Origin: Helianthus annuus | Lineage: Eukaryota > Streptophyta > Magnoliopsida > Asterales > Asteraceae | Reading direction: 5' to 3' | Assembly: GCF_002127325.2 (NCBI RefSeq) | Contig: NC_035449.2 | Coordinates: 145,651,946 to 145,715,945 of the forward strand | Length of the DNA stretch: 64,000 nt | The notes under the pieces: generated by a model | The model's database searches: none | Seen by the model: the letters and a program-made list of their open reading frames with translations, nothing else | Told to the model about the DNA's origin: nothing | Shown here: positions 1-10,494 of the stretch, in pieces | Position numbering within the stretch: position 1 is the stretch's first letter | Layout of the letters: every line of letters begins with the position of its first letter | Translations under genes and position numbers: made by a program

Positions 1-48
1 ATAAAATGTCCAAATAAAATATTTAGACCCGAGTTTTGGGGCGTTACA
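1..48 (-). repeat. E1 LTR, terminal 48 bp (Gypsy, minus strand)
   Basis: Read on the minus strand this starts TGTAACGCCCC, a typical LTR beginning with TG, and it is directly preceded on that strand by a polypurine tract and the hairpin motif shared by the Gypsy elements of this window. The rest of the LTR lies left of the window. The sequence differs from the E8 LTR start (TGTAACATTTCG), so this is a different family. Inference from structure only; the other LTR copy is not visible. Confidence 0.7.
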
Positions 49-87
49 AGTCTACCCCCCTTAAATGAGGTTTCGTCCCCGAAACCT
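49..87 (-). promoter_or_regulatory. E1 polypurine tract and 3' hairpin
   Basis: On the minus strand the bases just before the LTR form a purine-rich run, AAGGGGGGTAGACT, the expected primer for plus-strand DNA synthesis. Slightly further upstream, at 68-87, lies a perfect 8-bp inverted repeat: AGGTTTCG, loop GGGA, CGAAACCT. The same element with other stem bases occurs before the LTRs of E3, E4, E6 and E8. Confidence 0.7.
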
Positions 88-950
88 TTCTCATTCAAAC
101 CAAACCAATTCTACTCTTACCCCTTTTAAGTTATTCATCCACAATACTTATGTTAGATTCTGCTCCAGAGCTCTTATTAGTGTCTTTTACTTTATAATAC
201 TAGCACTTAGCACATATAATCACTAGCGTTTCATTCATCGAATTTTATTCGAATTGTATACGATTATTAATCGTACAAGCCTAAGTCTGCGGCTTGTTTC
301 TAACTTCCTATACAAACATGTTACATTCATATATTTGCTAATCGAAACAAATCGATTTATTTTATACTACTCATACATCATACGCTATCTTTCATTTTGT
401 TCACTATGAGCCATCCTAAACATTCCATTACTATCATTACTTCTTATTACCTTTAAGCTCTTAAGAGGGGTTGATATATTATTATGCGCATATTATAATC
501 ATTCAAAGGCTTATTGTTACAACCAAAATCACCCCCCTTAAACTCATTTATCCATACTTAACACGAAAACTAAGCATTATTTTCATGGTTACTATTGTTA
601 TTTATGCCATGCGTATCTTTTCTACAATGTCTTGTTCAAATGAACATGGCCAACAAGCCGAGCATCAAGGTTAGTATTTCTTAAGGATACTTGTCGTCTC
701 TTACATTCTATCAGAATTTCCACAGTTACGAGCATTCAAGTTCTATACCACTCGACGATCATTACGAACATTTGAAATTCATTCTACATTTTTGCATTAC
801 GGTTTGTATATATATATTCTATTCTAATACATCCATCTCTAGTCGAGTCATAACCTCCTATTTAAGTTATAGCTCTTTTTATACATACCTGACGGAAGTA
901 AATTCCATTGATTCGTTATCTTATCTTACGATGATTATCCCTTTTTACAC
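88..950 (-). other. E1 non-coding 3' internal region
   Basis: AT-rich sequence without a credible reading frame. It lies where the 3' untranslated part of the minus-strand element E1 should be. The E1 pol gene, expected to the right, is absent; instead E2 coding sequence begins at about 950 without an LTR or target duplication. The join is therefore probably a deletion or illegitimate recombination. Short open frames here on the plus strand are low-complexity and match nothing I recognise. Confidence 0.5.
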
Positions 951-2351
951 TTATTACACCATCATCAAGTGCATTCTGGGTAACATCAACCTTCTTGCTG
1001 CCATCTGGCAAGGGAATTTTCCTTAGCATAGCATCCTTTTCTGGCTCAATATACAGACCATTATCAATCCCTTTCTTTCTCCACTCCTGAATTTTCTCCC
1101 CCTTTTTGGCATTATCTGGGGGGAGTTCATCAATAAAAAGAACTGTTGGAGGAGCAGTGCCAGTGGTTGTCAACAGATGGGCCTTTATAGCCTTGATGTC
1201 TGCTTGTGTGTTCTTGAACCTAGACTCCATTGTGTTTCTCAGCTCTTGAACATGTTTTTCATGTTATTGATCAGCCATCTGTTGTTGTTGTTGGAGAAAA
1301 GGTTGAAAAAGGTTCCAGAGCTCATTTGTAACATCTGCTGGTGGTGGAGCAGGTGCTTGAGGTGGAAGACCAGTGGATTGTACCATTTGAACTATCAACA
1401 ACTGATGCAGCATTTCTTTGATTTCTGCAACAGAGGTATCCAGTTTTTCAACTCTTGCCGTCAATTCCTGGTACTTTAAACCATCACCCAATTCAATGGG
1501 ATCATCTGATTTCCCACAAGCAGTGGTTTTATCAGAGATTGAGGTATGGAGTGTACTCCAAACATCAACAACTGATGCCCCTTGTTCTTGGTACTAGGGT
1601 CTTCTTCCGTCAACACTTGATAATCTTTTAATGGAACCAGTGGTTAAAACAAACTCACTAGCAGATAACAGAGGTGCTATAGAAGGAATTGCCTCCAAGG
1701 AAGTCTTATTAATATAACCACTGTCCAAGTGCAAACCAGTGGGTTCAACACTTGTAGTGGCTGCTTCACTTGGATTACCACCAAGAGTTACTTATAACTC
1801 AAGGGGTGTAACCTCCTCAGGTTGTGTTGGTGGGTTAGCAAAGATTGATACATCAGGCCCAGTCTGTTGTTGATGCATATTCTCATGAACAGGTGATAGA
1901 GAAGGACTGGTTTGTGCCTGGTTCAAATCAATTGCATCCAACAAAATTTTTGTATTTGGTGGAATTTTGGATGTGAGGGTAGGTGTAGAAAGAGAATGTG
2001 CCCCGGGCATTGGGCTGTGGATGATGGAGACGAGTGCCTCCAGAGCATCATGATGTGGTGACCCTTTTTGTACAACCTGTTCTTTTTGTGAAGAACCGGG
2101 AGGTGTTTCAGGTATGGTTTGAGATATTTTTACCAACTGCTGTGAGGAAGTAGCAGTAGTGGTTTCTCGTGACTTTTGTTTTGTCACAGGCAGTTGCTCT
2201 GGTATCTCATCCTCCAGAGTGCCTTTTTGGTAGGTTTGGGGGGTTTTTGAGTTTTCTTTTTCTGTGGCCTTTTGGTGATTGTAGGTGTGGGTTTCAAAGC
2301 AGTTGTTTTGCTACCTTGATCACCTAGAGCAGTGGGCTCAGCAGCAGATAC
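951..2351 (-). pseudogene. E2 extra ORF, C-terminal part (degraded)
   Basis: Three open pieces in changing frames (about 951-1230, 1264-1491, 1792-2187) continue the extra ORF that starts at 3029. The translations are rich in Q, P, S and T, with proline-glutamine runs near 1300-1380 and a charged stretch near 1000-1150. This fits the variable C-terminal half of the extra ORF of Sirevirus-like elements. No membrane segment is evident. The last piece loses similarity to such proteins near 950, where E1 sequence begins, so the C-terminus, polypurine tract and 3' LTR are missing. Confidence 0.55.
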
Positions 2352-3029
2352 CTAAGGAGCAGTGGTAGCTGTTAAATTCTGCTCAGGCACCTCTGCTTGT
2401 GTTTTGCAAGGTGTTGACATTCTGGTAAAAGTTTCAGCAGTTAAGCTGTGCATTTGAATAAATTCACCTTGGTTTATTACAGAAAGATCATCCTTATTGA
2501 ATTTCTTTTCAAAATAATAGCTTAGAAATCTTGGAAACAGTAAGAATGATTTTGTTTCAACATTTTTAACCAAATCATTGAAGATTTCCTTGGAATAGTT
2601 AAAATCTTCTTCTTGTAGAATAGCATATCCCAAGTTTTGAATCTTCAATGGAATTTCATTAAAAGATGTGGTTTTATTTGAAACACACATGAGGAGGGTA
2701 TGGAATAAAAACCTTGTTGCAGGAGGGAAGAAACCTTTTTGTAAGGTGTCCCTCTTCATCATTGTGTCTGCATACCCTCTTTCAATGAAGTCAATTTTTA
2801 ACTCGTTTTTAGGAAAAGAATCTGTACCTTTCTGATCATCGAGCTGAAAAACCTCTGATATGGATTGTGGTGTTATTTGGACTGCTTTTCCCTGTAGAGT
2901 AGAGTTAATGGCTATGACATCTTTGCCTTGTTTGTCAAGGGTACAATTTTTCCAAAACTCTCTCTGGGTTTGCAGGTAGATGGGAGCATCTGCTGTAAGA
3001 AAAGTTTTGTACTTTGACGCAGTGATCAT
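2352..3029 (-). pseudogene. E2 extra (env-like) ORF, conserved N-terminal domain
   Basis: An open frame of 225 codons downstream of the E2 pol. Its pattern (an FWKNC-like motif near residue 26, a stretch reading QITPQSISEVFQL, then FLFHTLLMCVSNKTTSFNEIPL, and a final LFPRFLSYYFE-type motif) parallels the better preserved E5 protein at 24739-25836 (FWSSA, VITENTIRARLQL, FLLHILIYCLSNKRSGYDLSP, LYPRFLQMM). Both belong to a protein family common in Asteraceae Copia elements in the position called env-like in Sireviruses. Function is unknown; nothing here looks like a membrane glycoprotein. The frame ends at 2352 and continues, broken, to the left. Confidence 0.65.
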
Positions 3030-3729
3030 ATCGAGGATGGAATCAAAGGTATCGATGGTGCCGAGTTTTGTGAGAAGACCCAGAAGATTGTGAGAAGTTT
3101 TGTGTGGAATTTATGTGGGTTTTGTCTTTTGAGAGGCCCCTTTTAAAGTTGATTTTGCGGAGGACTTCGATTTAGTCATTTTGAAGAAGACGATCGAAGA
3201 AATTTGTGAAGAAATTTGATGAAATGTGAAGAAACTGCTTTGAGAAGAGAATTTTTGAGAATTCAATTCGACAGTAAGACCATGTTTGGGGTTTTGAAGA
3301 GGGTTTTATAGAGGAAAAAGTGAATGCTGACGTGGCAGCGGTTACAAAAGGTCTGACCACTATGTACTATCCACGTACCATCCCCTGATGAAGCGAAGGA
3401 CAGTACTTTTGTGAAAACTCTTGGTGAAGGCAGTGGTTGCAACGGTAATGGAGGCAGTGGATGACTTTTACTATCAGTGGATAGCATATTAGTGGATACA
3501 ACACTGATTTTGAACATCAGTGCTTATCAAAGGAATATGAGAACAGGGGATGACTTTCAGCAGTGGACAGACTTTTGAAGTAGAGCAGACTTTTGAACTC
3601 GTCAGTGGTTATGGCAGACTTTTTAGGATTTTAATGAAAAATTCATTTTTAGCTATTTTTAAGGATGGATTTTTGATTTTCTGAAACCATTTTAATGCTT
3701 TTATTCGTAGAAAAACAAGATTTTGCCTG
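3030..3729 (-). other. E2 spacer between pol and extra ORF, CAGTGG-rich
   Basis: About 700 bp without a supported gene. Between roughly 3340 and 3620 the word CAGTGG or AGTGGAT (and its complement CCACT) recurs about nine times in non-identical surroundings. The matching position in E5 contains clusters of a different short word. The spacer may carry the leader or promoter of the extra ORF; that is inference. Confidence 0.5.
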
Positions 3730-4692
3730 TTACTCCATGTTTAGCATGCCAATCCTAGAGATCAAGCTTTCAAAGGTGGATGTGTCTAATGCTTTGGTTA
3801 GCACATCTGCCAGCTGATCCTTAGTTGGAACATGATGCAGAGAAATCAAACCTTTTTCATAGAAATCCCTCACAAAGTGATGTCTGATGTCAATGTGTTT
3901 GGTGGTTGAATGAGAAACTGGATTTTTGATGATATTTTCTGCTACCTGGCTATCCAACATGAGTGGTGTCTTCAAGGCAGTGATACCAAAATCCAGCAAC
4001 TGATTTTGAAGCCAGAGCAGTTGGGCTGTACAGCTTGCAGCAGCTATATATTCTGCCTCAGCAGTGGATGTGGAAACAGCTGCTTGCTTTTTGCTTTGCC
4101 AAGACACTAAGCAATTGCCTAGGAATTGGCACCCTCCTGAAGTGGACTTCCTTGTCTTGTCACATCCAGCAAAGTCACTATCTGAGAAGCCTGAAAGCTC
4201 AATTTTACCATCAGCTGGATACCAGATACCAAGTGTGGGAGCACCTTTTAGGTATCTGAATATCCTTTTTACAGTAATAAGGTTTGACTTTCTAGGGGCT
4301 GACTGGGATCTTGCACAGACACATGTTGAAAACATGATATCTGGTCTAGATGCAGTTAGGTACAATAACGACCCAATCATGCTTCTATATAAGGTCTGAT
4401 CAACCAAATCATCCTTTTCATCAGACATGACCAATTTATTGGTTGCAATGGGTGTACTACATGGCTTACAATCATCCATATCAAATTTCTTTAAAAGTTC
4501 TTTGGCATATTTGCCTTGATGGATGAAAGTGCCATCTTGCAGCTGCCTTACTTGGAGACCAAGAAAGCACTGGAGTTCACCCATAGCACTCATTTCAAAC
4601 TCAGTTGTCATGAGTTGCCTGAACTCTTCACACATTTTATTACATGTGCTTCCAAAAATGATGTCATCCACATAAATTTGGACAATCATCAA
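3730..4692 (-). pseudogene. E2 pol: reverse transcriptase C-terminus and RNase H
   Basis: 320 open codons. Near the N-terminus is the Copia polymerase motif YVDDIIFGS, followed by the MSAMGELQCFLGLQV block, the SRPDIMFSTCVCAR segment and an RNase H domain with SGFSDSDFAGC and the STAEAEYIAAASC motif carrying catalytic acidic residues. The C-terminus (HHVPTKDQLADVLTKAL) is complete. It is separated from the N-terminal half of the polymerase (4710-5525) by a frame change near 4700-4770. The domains are recognisable and fairly well preserved, but the protein cannot be made as one chain. Confidence 0.85.
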
Positions 4693-4709
4693 ATCCTTTC
4701 CTCTCCATT

Positions 4710-5525
4710 TTAAAAACAGTGTTTTATTAATTCTGCCTCTGGTGAAACCAATGGAAAGTAGAAAGGTGGAAAGAGTTTCATACCAGGCCCTTGGTGCTTG
4801 TTTAGGCCATACAAAGCTTTAGTCAGCTTGTAGACATGATCTGGATTAAATGGATCCTCAAAACCTGGAGGTTGACAAACATAAACCTCCTCTTGAATCT
4901 TACCATAGAGGAATGCACATTTGATATCCATTTGATACACCTTGATGTTGTGGTTGACAGCAAAGGCCAAAAATAATCTGATTGCTTCAAGTCTTGCAAC
5001 AGGGGCAAAAGTTTCATCATAGTCAATGCCCTCTTCTTGTCTGAAACCTTGAACCACAAGCCTGACTTTATTCTTGACAACAATACCCCTTTCATCAGTT
5101 TTATTTTTGAAGACCCATTTTGTGCCAATATGACTTACACCCTCCGGCAATGGATCAAGCTCCCATACTTGTTGTCTTCTAAACTGTTGGAGCTCCTCTT
5201 GCATGGCTTCTTGTGATAGAAAACCAGCAAACTGTTGGTACTTGACTGGCTGATGAAGTGATAGAAAACCAGCAAAAAGATAAATGTTTTGGGATTGACT
5301 TCTTGTGAGCACCCCTTCATTGATGTTGCCAATAATTTGATCTGGTGGATGAGATTTCAAGAAGATGAGCTCTCCTTGGTATGGAACAATGGCATTGAGT
5401 GGTGAGGGTTGCAGATGTGTATCATCTGAGCTAACCACTGCTGGTGACTTTGATGACCCAACAGTGGCTTCAAAAGGTGGTGGCATAGGGGGTAAAGGTG
5501 TGGACACATGCTGACTTTGATCCAC
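4710..5525 (-). pseudogene. E2 pol: reverse transcriptase, N-terminal half
   Basis: RVT_2-type Copia reverse transcriptase: GTKWVFKNKTDERG, ARLEAIRLFLAFA and the VYQMDIKCAFLYG block with the first catalytic aspartate, then PPGFEDPFNPDHVYKLTKAL. After ALYGL the frame slips and ends in unrelated residues, so the polymerase motif lies in another frame at 4692. An in-frame 45-bp tandem duplication (first units at 5213 and 5258) repeats the residues AGFLS just before the domain. The segment before it is a serine/proline-rich linker to the integrase. Confidence 0.8.
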
Positions 5526-5528
5526 TGT

Positions 5529-6608
5529 TTAAGGACTTTTATCAACAGTGCTTGATGATGTGGACGTAGTGGTTAATGAGCTACCTTGGTCAACAACTGT
5601 TGAGGTAGCAGTGGTTGAGCTTTGACAGCTGTTTTGGACATCTGTTGCTCTTCCCATTGTGGCAGACTTTTGTTGAGGAATGATGATCTCATACCCATAG
5701 TCTGGTGATGAATTCTCAGATGGACCTGCACTGTTAGTCTTGACAGCAGTATTTTTAAAAGTGAACTTATCAAGATCAAACAAATCTGTAGGATTTGCTG
5801 GAATTTTAAGTGATGAAAGTTCATTGAACTTTACATTCAAAGTCTCCTCCACTGCTTTGGTCCGTGTATAAAAAACTTTGTAGGCCTTAGTAGTGGTTGA
5901 GTATCCCAGGTGGTATCCCATATCAATTTTGGCTGTAAACTTTGAGATAGAATCTTTTAAGTTTAAAATGAAACATGGGCAACCAAAAACTTTGAGATAT
6001 GAGATTAATGGCTTTATTTTATACAGCAGTTCATAAGCAGTCTTTTGATGCCTGGGGTTGATTAAAACTTTGTTTTGAACATAACAAGCAATGTTTACTA
6101 CCTCTGCCCAAAAAGTTAATGGCAAACCTGAATCTGCAAGCATGGTTCTGGCAGCCTCTATCAAGGTTCTGTTCTTTCTTTCAACAACCCCATTTTGTTC
6201 TGGTGTCCTTGGAATGCTGTACTGCCTCATAATTCCTTTTGACACACAGAAATCATCCAACTCCTTATTCCTGAACTCTGTGCCATTGTCACTTCTGAAG
6301 ATTTTTACTGGAAGGTCAAACTGCTGTTCAACCTGTTTCACAAAGTCTTGCAGTATGCCTGCAGTCTCATCTTTTGAGTGTAAAAAGTAAGTCCATGTAA
6401 ACCTAGAGAAGTCATCAACAATAACCAAACAATATCTCTTTTTCTTGAGACTCATGACTTTCACTGGGCCAAACAAATCCATATGAAGCATTTGCAAACA
6501 TTTGGTTGTTTTAGACTCATCAATGGATTTGTAGGAGCTTTTATGTTGTTTTCTTTTTAAACAGGAAACACAATGCTCTGGACAGGTGAACAGTTTTTGA
6601 GGTAAACC
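5529..6608 (-). pseudogene. E2 pol: integrase
   Basis: Retroviral-type integrase core (rve). The zinc-finger C-x2-C is present (HCVSCLKRKQ), then the catalytic triad in [18 protein letters not shown] and PEQNGVVERKNRT. The GKxP-like C-terminal extension and a long S/T-rich tail follow. Upstream, the frame changes at about 6608 where WHRRLG is joined almost directly to LVRGLP: the second histidine of the HHCC zinc finger is deleted. This is in addition to the frameshift, so the protein would be inactive. Confidence 0.85.
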
Positions 6609-6609
6609 C

Positions 6610-7095
6610 CTAACCAGACCCCAATCTTCTGTGCCACAGTTCTGTCTCTTTGTTTGATGCAGCTGAGAACAGGCAGACATTAGTTCTGGGACACTCTTTT
6701 GACATATCAACAACATAAACATTGCCACTTCTTTGAGCAACAAGTTTAGTTTTGCCATTTTCTATTATTGCTTCAATCTTTTCAACCATTTCTGGTCCAA
6801 CAATCCTACAACACTCCTTTGTGAAGAATGACCCATACCCCTTGTCACTCATTTGTGAGACACTCAGGAGGTTGAATTTCAGATTGTCTATCAGATTGAC
6901 ATTTTCAAATTTTACATTTCCAGACTGAACTGTACCAGACCCCAGAACTTTCCCTTTACTATTATTTCCAAAGGATATATCACCCCCTCCATGGATTTTG
7001 AAATCTTTGAGTAGGGATTTACATCCTGTCATGTGCCTGGAGCCTCCACTATCTACATACCAAAGACTATCTAAGCATGCAGAAGCTCCCTGCAC
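6610..7095 (-). pseudogene. E2 pol: protease and GAG-pre-integrase segment
   Basis: The aspartic protease motif reads VDSGGSRHMTG; the usual alanine after DSG is glycine here. The normal Copia segment follows (GNNSKGKVLGSG, then LLSVSQMSDKG), and LWHRRLG at the end is the first part of the integrase zinc finger. The pol frame lies at -1 relative to gag and is open upstream to about 7170, so gag and pol frames overlap here. The CATGTGCAGG sequence at the start is also found at the same place in E5. Confidence 0.8.
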
Positions 7096-7814
7096 ATGAA
7101 GTAAACGTATTAGTTCATTAAGGTCTCCAAAGCCAATAAGGCTTTCGATGGGGTCTCATCAGTGTCTGGGATGGTGACAGATGCATGGACAGTGGTTAGC
7201 TCAGGGGTTTGAACATTTTTGGGAATGTTTTTCTCTAACCACTGTTGGGGGTCTTGGCCAATCACCTATTGATAACCAAAAGGATGCCTGTTCACTCTTG
7301 GTTTAGAGGGCTTTTTGTGAGCCTCATAAACATGTGGGATCCTTTGGTATGATGGTTGTCCTTTGCCTCCCCTGAATTGATTAGCAGGGGGTGCATCAGT
7401 CACGTGAACATCCCTTTGAACAGATGTTTGGTTCAGCTGTTTTGTGACAGCTGTTTGGACTGGCATAAATAGTGGTTGCTTCTTTGTGAATTTGACAGAT
7501 GATGTTGATGAACTTAAGGATGTTTTTGCTGTGTACTCCTTGTTTTTCTCATCAAAGTTTTTGAGATACACACATTCCTTAGTTTTGTGATTATTTTTAC
7601 CACAGATGGTGCAGCTCTCAGCAGGTACAATGACACTTGTTTTGTTTAGATCATGTGCTTTTAGATGAAAACAGTCTTTTGTTAGATGATTTCTTTTTTC
7701 ACAAAAATCACAAAACAGGTTTTTAATCTTTTCTCTCTTGTTCCTTTTCTCAGATTCCTTTGCAACAGAGTTTTGAACCACTTTTGGGATATCTTTGATT
7801 GGAATGATCTTTGC
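7096..7814 (-). pseudogene. E2 gag, C-terminal part with two zinc-knuckle-like motifs
   Basis: Two C-x2-C-x4-H-x4-C type motifs are seen, CDFCEKRNHLTKDC and CTICGKNNHKTKEC, typical of nucleic-acid-binding gag. A single TAG at 7266-7268 interrupts an otherwise open frame that continues about 100 bp further and ends in TAA near the pol start. The right edge at 7814 is the insertion point of E3; its target duplication TTTGC is 7810-7814. The gag continues at 46732-46683 and then at 57646-55945. Confidence 0.8.
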
Positions 7815-8570
7815 TGTGACACCCCAGGGAAACCAGTAAACTATACAACTTAACTAGCTTCCTCAGTAACCGCACGCTAAATTTCGGGACGAAATTTCTT
7901 TCAAGTTGGGGATAATGTGACAACCCGTAACTTCAAGTTAGTGCCTTAACCTAGCGTAGTTAATTTTGTCATGCAATCATTTAGCATTGTTGGAATTATG
8001 TGTTACTTTACGAATGATTTGACAAATACATGAACTTGATGATGAAACTGTAAATTGTATGTGTTGTGCGTGTATTATGTAATAGATAATACTTAGGGGT
8101 GTTTAGTGTTAATAATGAAGATAAAAAAAACCTCCCAACCCTAATCATTCTCACCAATTCCAATCATACGGCAGTGAAAGTTCTCTAATCATTTAGGGTT
8201 TCACCAATCTCTAAACTCTTGATCTTTGATCTTTCAATCGTTCTAGAGCAAACCCCACGTCAAATCTAAGGTAATGTTTACATCATACGTTGTTATTCTT
8301 ATCCAATTGATCTCATGCAAACCCTAGTTCTCCAAACAATGATTCTGTGATTAGTTGATCTTTTAGATTGTTTGTAAGATGATTTGTAATTGTCTGATGA
8401 TTTTCCTGTGATTAGGATCAATCCACATGCTAGAATAGTTAAACTTTTGGTTGATTCGTATGAAAGAATAGGGTTTTGATCGTACTGAATTATTGTAACT
8501 GTTAAATCAGAAACCATAATTTGGCTTGTTGATTAGTAGTGTTGTTGTTTGGGGTTAACAGTCCGGGCAT

Positions 8571-9045
8571 TGTGAAGTCACAAGTCTGAGTTTCGTAAAT
8601 ATGAATGGTTTGAGTTTTATAAATGATAAATGGTCTGAGTTTTGTGATAGGCTTGGTCCGAGTTTGATGAGGAGGATTTTGGTCCGAATTTTGTAACATG
8701 AACATGGTCCGATTTTTATAAGGGTAATGCATGGTCCGACTTTTGTAGGAGAAAACATGGTCCGAATTTGTATAAAGCTCCTTGGGTCCGAGTTTTATGA
8801 ATATGAATGGTCCGAGTTTTATGATGAAGACTTGATCCGAGTTTTGTATGATGATATTGGTCCGAGTTTTGTATGATGTTATTGGTCCGAGTTTTGTATG
8901 ATGGTTTGGTCCGAGTTTTAAGAGGTGGTGCTTGGTCCGAACTTTGTTATTGATGTATGGTCCGAATTTTTATAAGCAATGTGTGGTCTGAGTTTTATTA
9001 ATGCTTATATAGCCCGAGTTCGTTAAAGTTTGAAAGGTCCAAGTT
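8571..9045 (+). repeat. GTCCGAGTTT degenerate array in the E3 LTR
   Basis: The word GGTCCGAGTTTT or a close variant (GGTCTGAG, GGTCCGAATTTT) recurs about eighteen times, spaced about 22-32 bp, with poorly conserved bases between. The 3' LTR copy is at roughly 45057-45535. The sibling E6 has a similar but independent array at 47480-48020. The spacing near two to three helical turns would suit protein binding, but no factor is identified. Confidence 0.75.
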
Positions 9046-9445
9046 TAATAATATTTAGAACTTGAATCAGGTTAAATGTTGGATGAAAAACACTTATCCT
9101 ACCACTGTATATTACTGTATGTTACTATGTTACTGTATGTACTGTATGTTACTGTATGAATGTGCAATCTATGTCATGTCAATCTGTAAACAATTATCAC
9201 ACGGAACACTGTTGTTTGGACACCAAGGAATTGTAAACCTTATTTGAACGCAAACACTTACATTGAGTTTATGTGCAATATACCTTAGGTCGCGTGTAAC
9301 GGACCTAACCATTAATTAACACTAGAAGCATACTTAACATACCGAGCAAACCTTACCAAGGCATGGGATTCCCGGTGGGTAGGGAATGGGATTGAAGGAA
9401 AAGGATTGATGAATTATTTGGATTACACTGTTACTAGACTATCTA

Positions 9446-9716
9446 CCATCGTCCTCGGTTGCGAAGGACCCTTACGTAAAACCTACATAATGCTTGTGCT
9501 TACTACTGTCCTCAGGGTTCGAGGGACACTTACGTAAAACCTATGTAAACTCCTACATACCACTGTCCTAGGGTTATGAAGGACACTTACGTAAAACCTA
9601 CGTAAACCCCCGCGTACCACTGTCCTCGGGTTAAGAAGGACACTTACGTAAAACCTACGTAAACCTCGTACGTACTACTGTTCTCGGGTTAAGAAGAACA
9701 CTTATGGTTACCCCTA
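9446..9716 (+). repeat. Tandem units with paired ACGT cores in the E3 LTR
   Basis: About five units of 55-60 bp, each with a TCCTCGGGTT-AAGGAC part (an imperfect inverted repeat) and then TTACGTAAAACCTACGTAA or a close form. Each of the better units thus has two ACGT cores, the core bound by plant bZIP factors, in inverted arrangement. The 3' LTR carries the same array at about 45952-46205. It lies inside the putative leader intron. Confidence 0.65.
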
Positions 9717-10177
9717 GTCTAGTACATATCACATGGGAAGCCCCCACTAACTGAACATACTCTCATGGGAAGCCCCCACTAAATGAATATACAATTGACT
9801 TAGTTATTAACGCATGGTGATGCAACGAACTTACTTTCTGTGAACTCGCTCAACTAGTTGTTGACTTTCTATTACATGCCTTGCAGGACCATAGGTACTT
9901 TTGGAGCTTGCATGGGAGGAGCAGTCGTTGTGGGCACGGATTGTGGATGTTATGATGAAAACATTAAGACTCTTTAAACTTAACACTTGTGTTGGATTTT
10001 CATACTGTGCTTCCGCTACTTAAACTATGTTTTGAAATGAACACCAATTGTATTGTGATGGATTACATTTACTTTTACTTATTATTTACATGTTTAATAT
10101 GATTGGTGGCTTGATCCTGGTAAGTCACGCTCCCAAGCGGTGATACTCCGCGGGTGGATTTTGGGGGTGTGACAGAT

Positions 10178-10190
10178 TGGTATCAGAGCC
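10178..10190 (+). promoter_or_regulatory. E3 primer binding site (initiator tRNA-Met)
   Basis: TGGTATCAGAGCC lies three bases after the LTR end and is complementary to the 3' end of plant initiator methionine tRNA. The same site is present in E4, E5, E6 and E7. Confidence 0.9.
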
Positions 10191-10494
10191 ATTGGTTATA
10201 GAGAACTCGGTTTTAATAAGGGAAAAACGTTTTTATTAAAACCAGACTATAACCAGTACAGTGCTCAACGATCCACAACGACGCCTTGCTCCACGTGCAA
10301 GACTCAACATTCTAGGTAATATGGTTTATGTTTATTGCCTACATACTAGAATTGCATAGAACTTTGCTCGTGGTATGCTTAGATTACATTGCCTACTATT
10401 CGTTATTGCCTGAGAACACTTGTGTGCTTACTCTCTTCTGTCATCGCACTATTCGCGAACCTCCCTCACTTATGTTACATTTGCTATGAAGATC

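Larger units (their letters stand above)
8271..9886 (+). other. Putative leader intron inside the E3 5' LTR
   Basis: The bases before 8271 look like a plant 5' leader (CT-rich, AAACCCTAATC-like words) and end in CTAAG, followed by GTAATGTTTA, a good donor. At 9866-9886 the sequence TTACATGCCTTGCAG followed by G is a good acceptor. The 1616-bp span would be removed from genomic RNA before the gag start, taking many upstream ATGs with it. E6 has the same donor and acceptor at 47148 and 49086. Prediction only. Confidence 0.4.
7815..10174 (+). repeat. E3 5' LTR (2360 bp)
   Basis: It starts TGTGACACCCC and ends GGGTGTGACA, matching the copy at 44302-46677. The first 101 bp (7815-7915) are an extension: the usual LTR start of this family, TGTGACAACCCG, is at 7916. 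The extension contains the hairpin AAATTTCG-GGA-CGAAATTT (7879-7897) and a second polypurine tract (AGTTGGGGATAA). Inside are a short exon-like stretch, a GT donor at 8271, an array of GTCCGAGTTT words (8571-9045), an array with ACGT pairs (9446-9716) and an AG acceptor at 9886. A 17-bp segment present in the 3' LTR near 45840 is missing near 9350. Confidence 0.9.

Noticed and set aside
1..950. Search for a 3' LTR of E2 in the left end
   Set aside because: No polypurine tract or LTR start follows the extra ORF; the LTR edge at 48 belongs to a Gypsy element by its hairpin and TGTAACG start.
471..1026. Plus-strand frames near the left end
   Set aside because: AT-rich, low-complexity translations that overlap the E1 non-coding part and the antisense of the E2 extra ORF.
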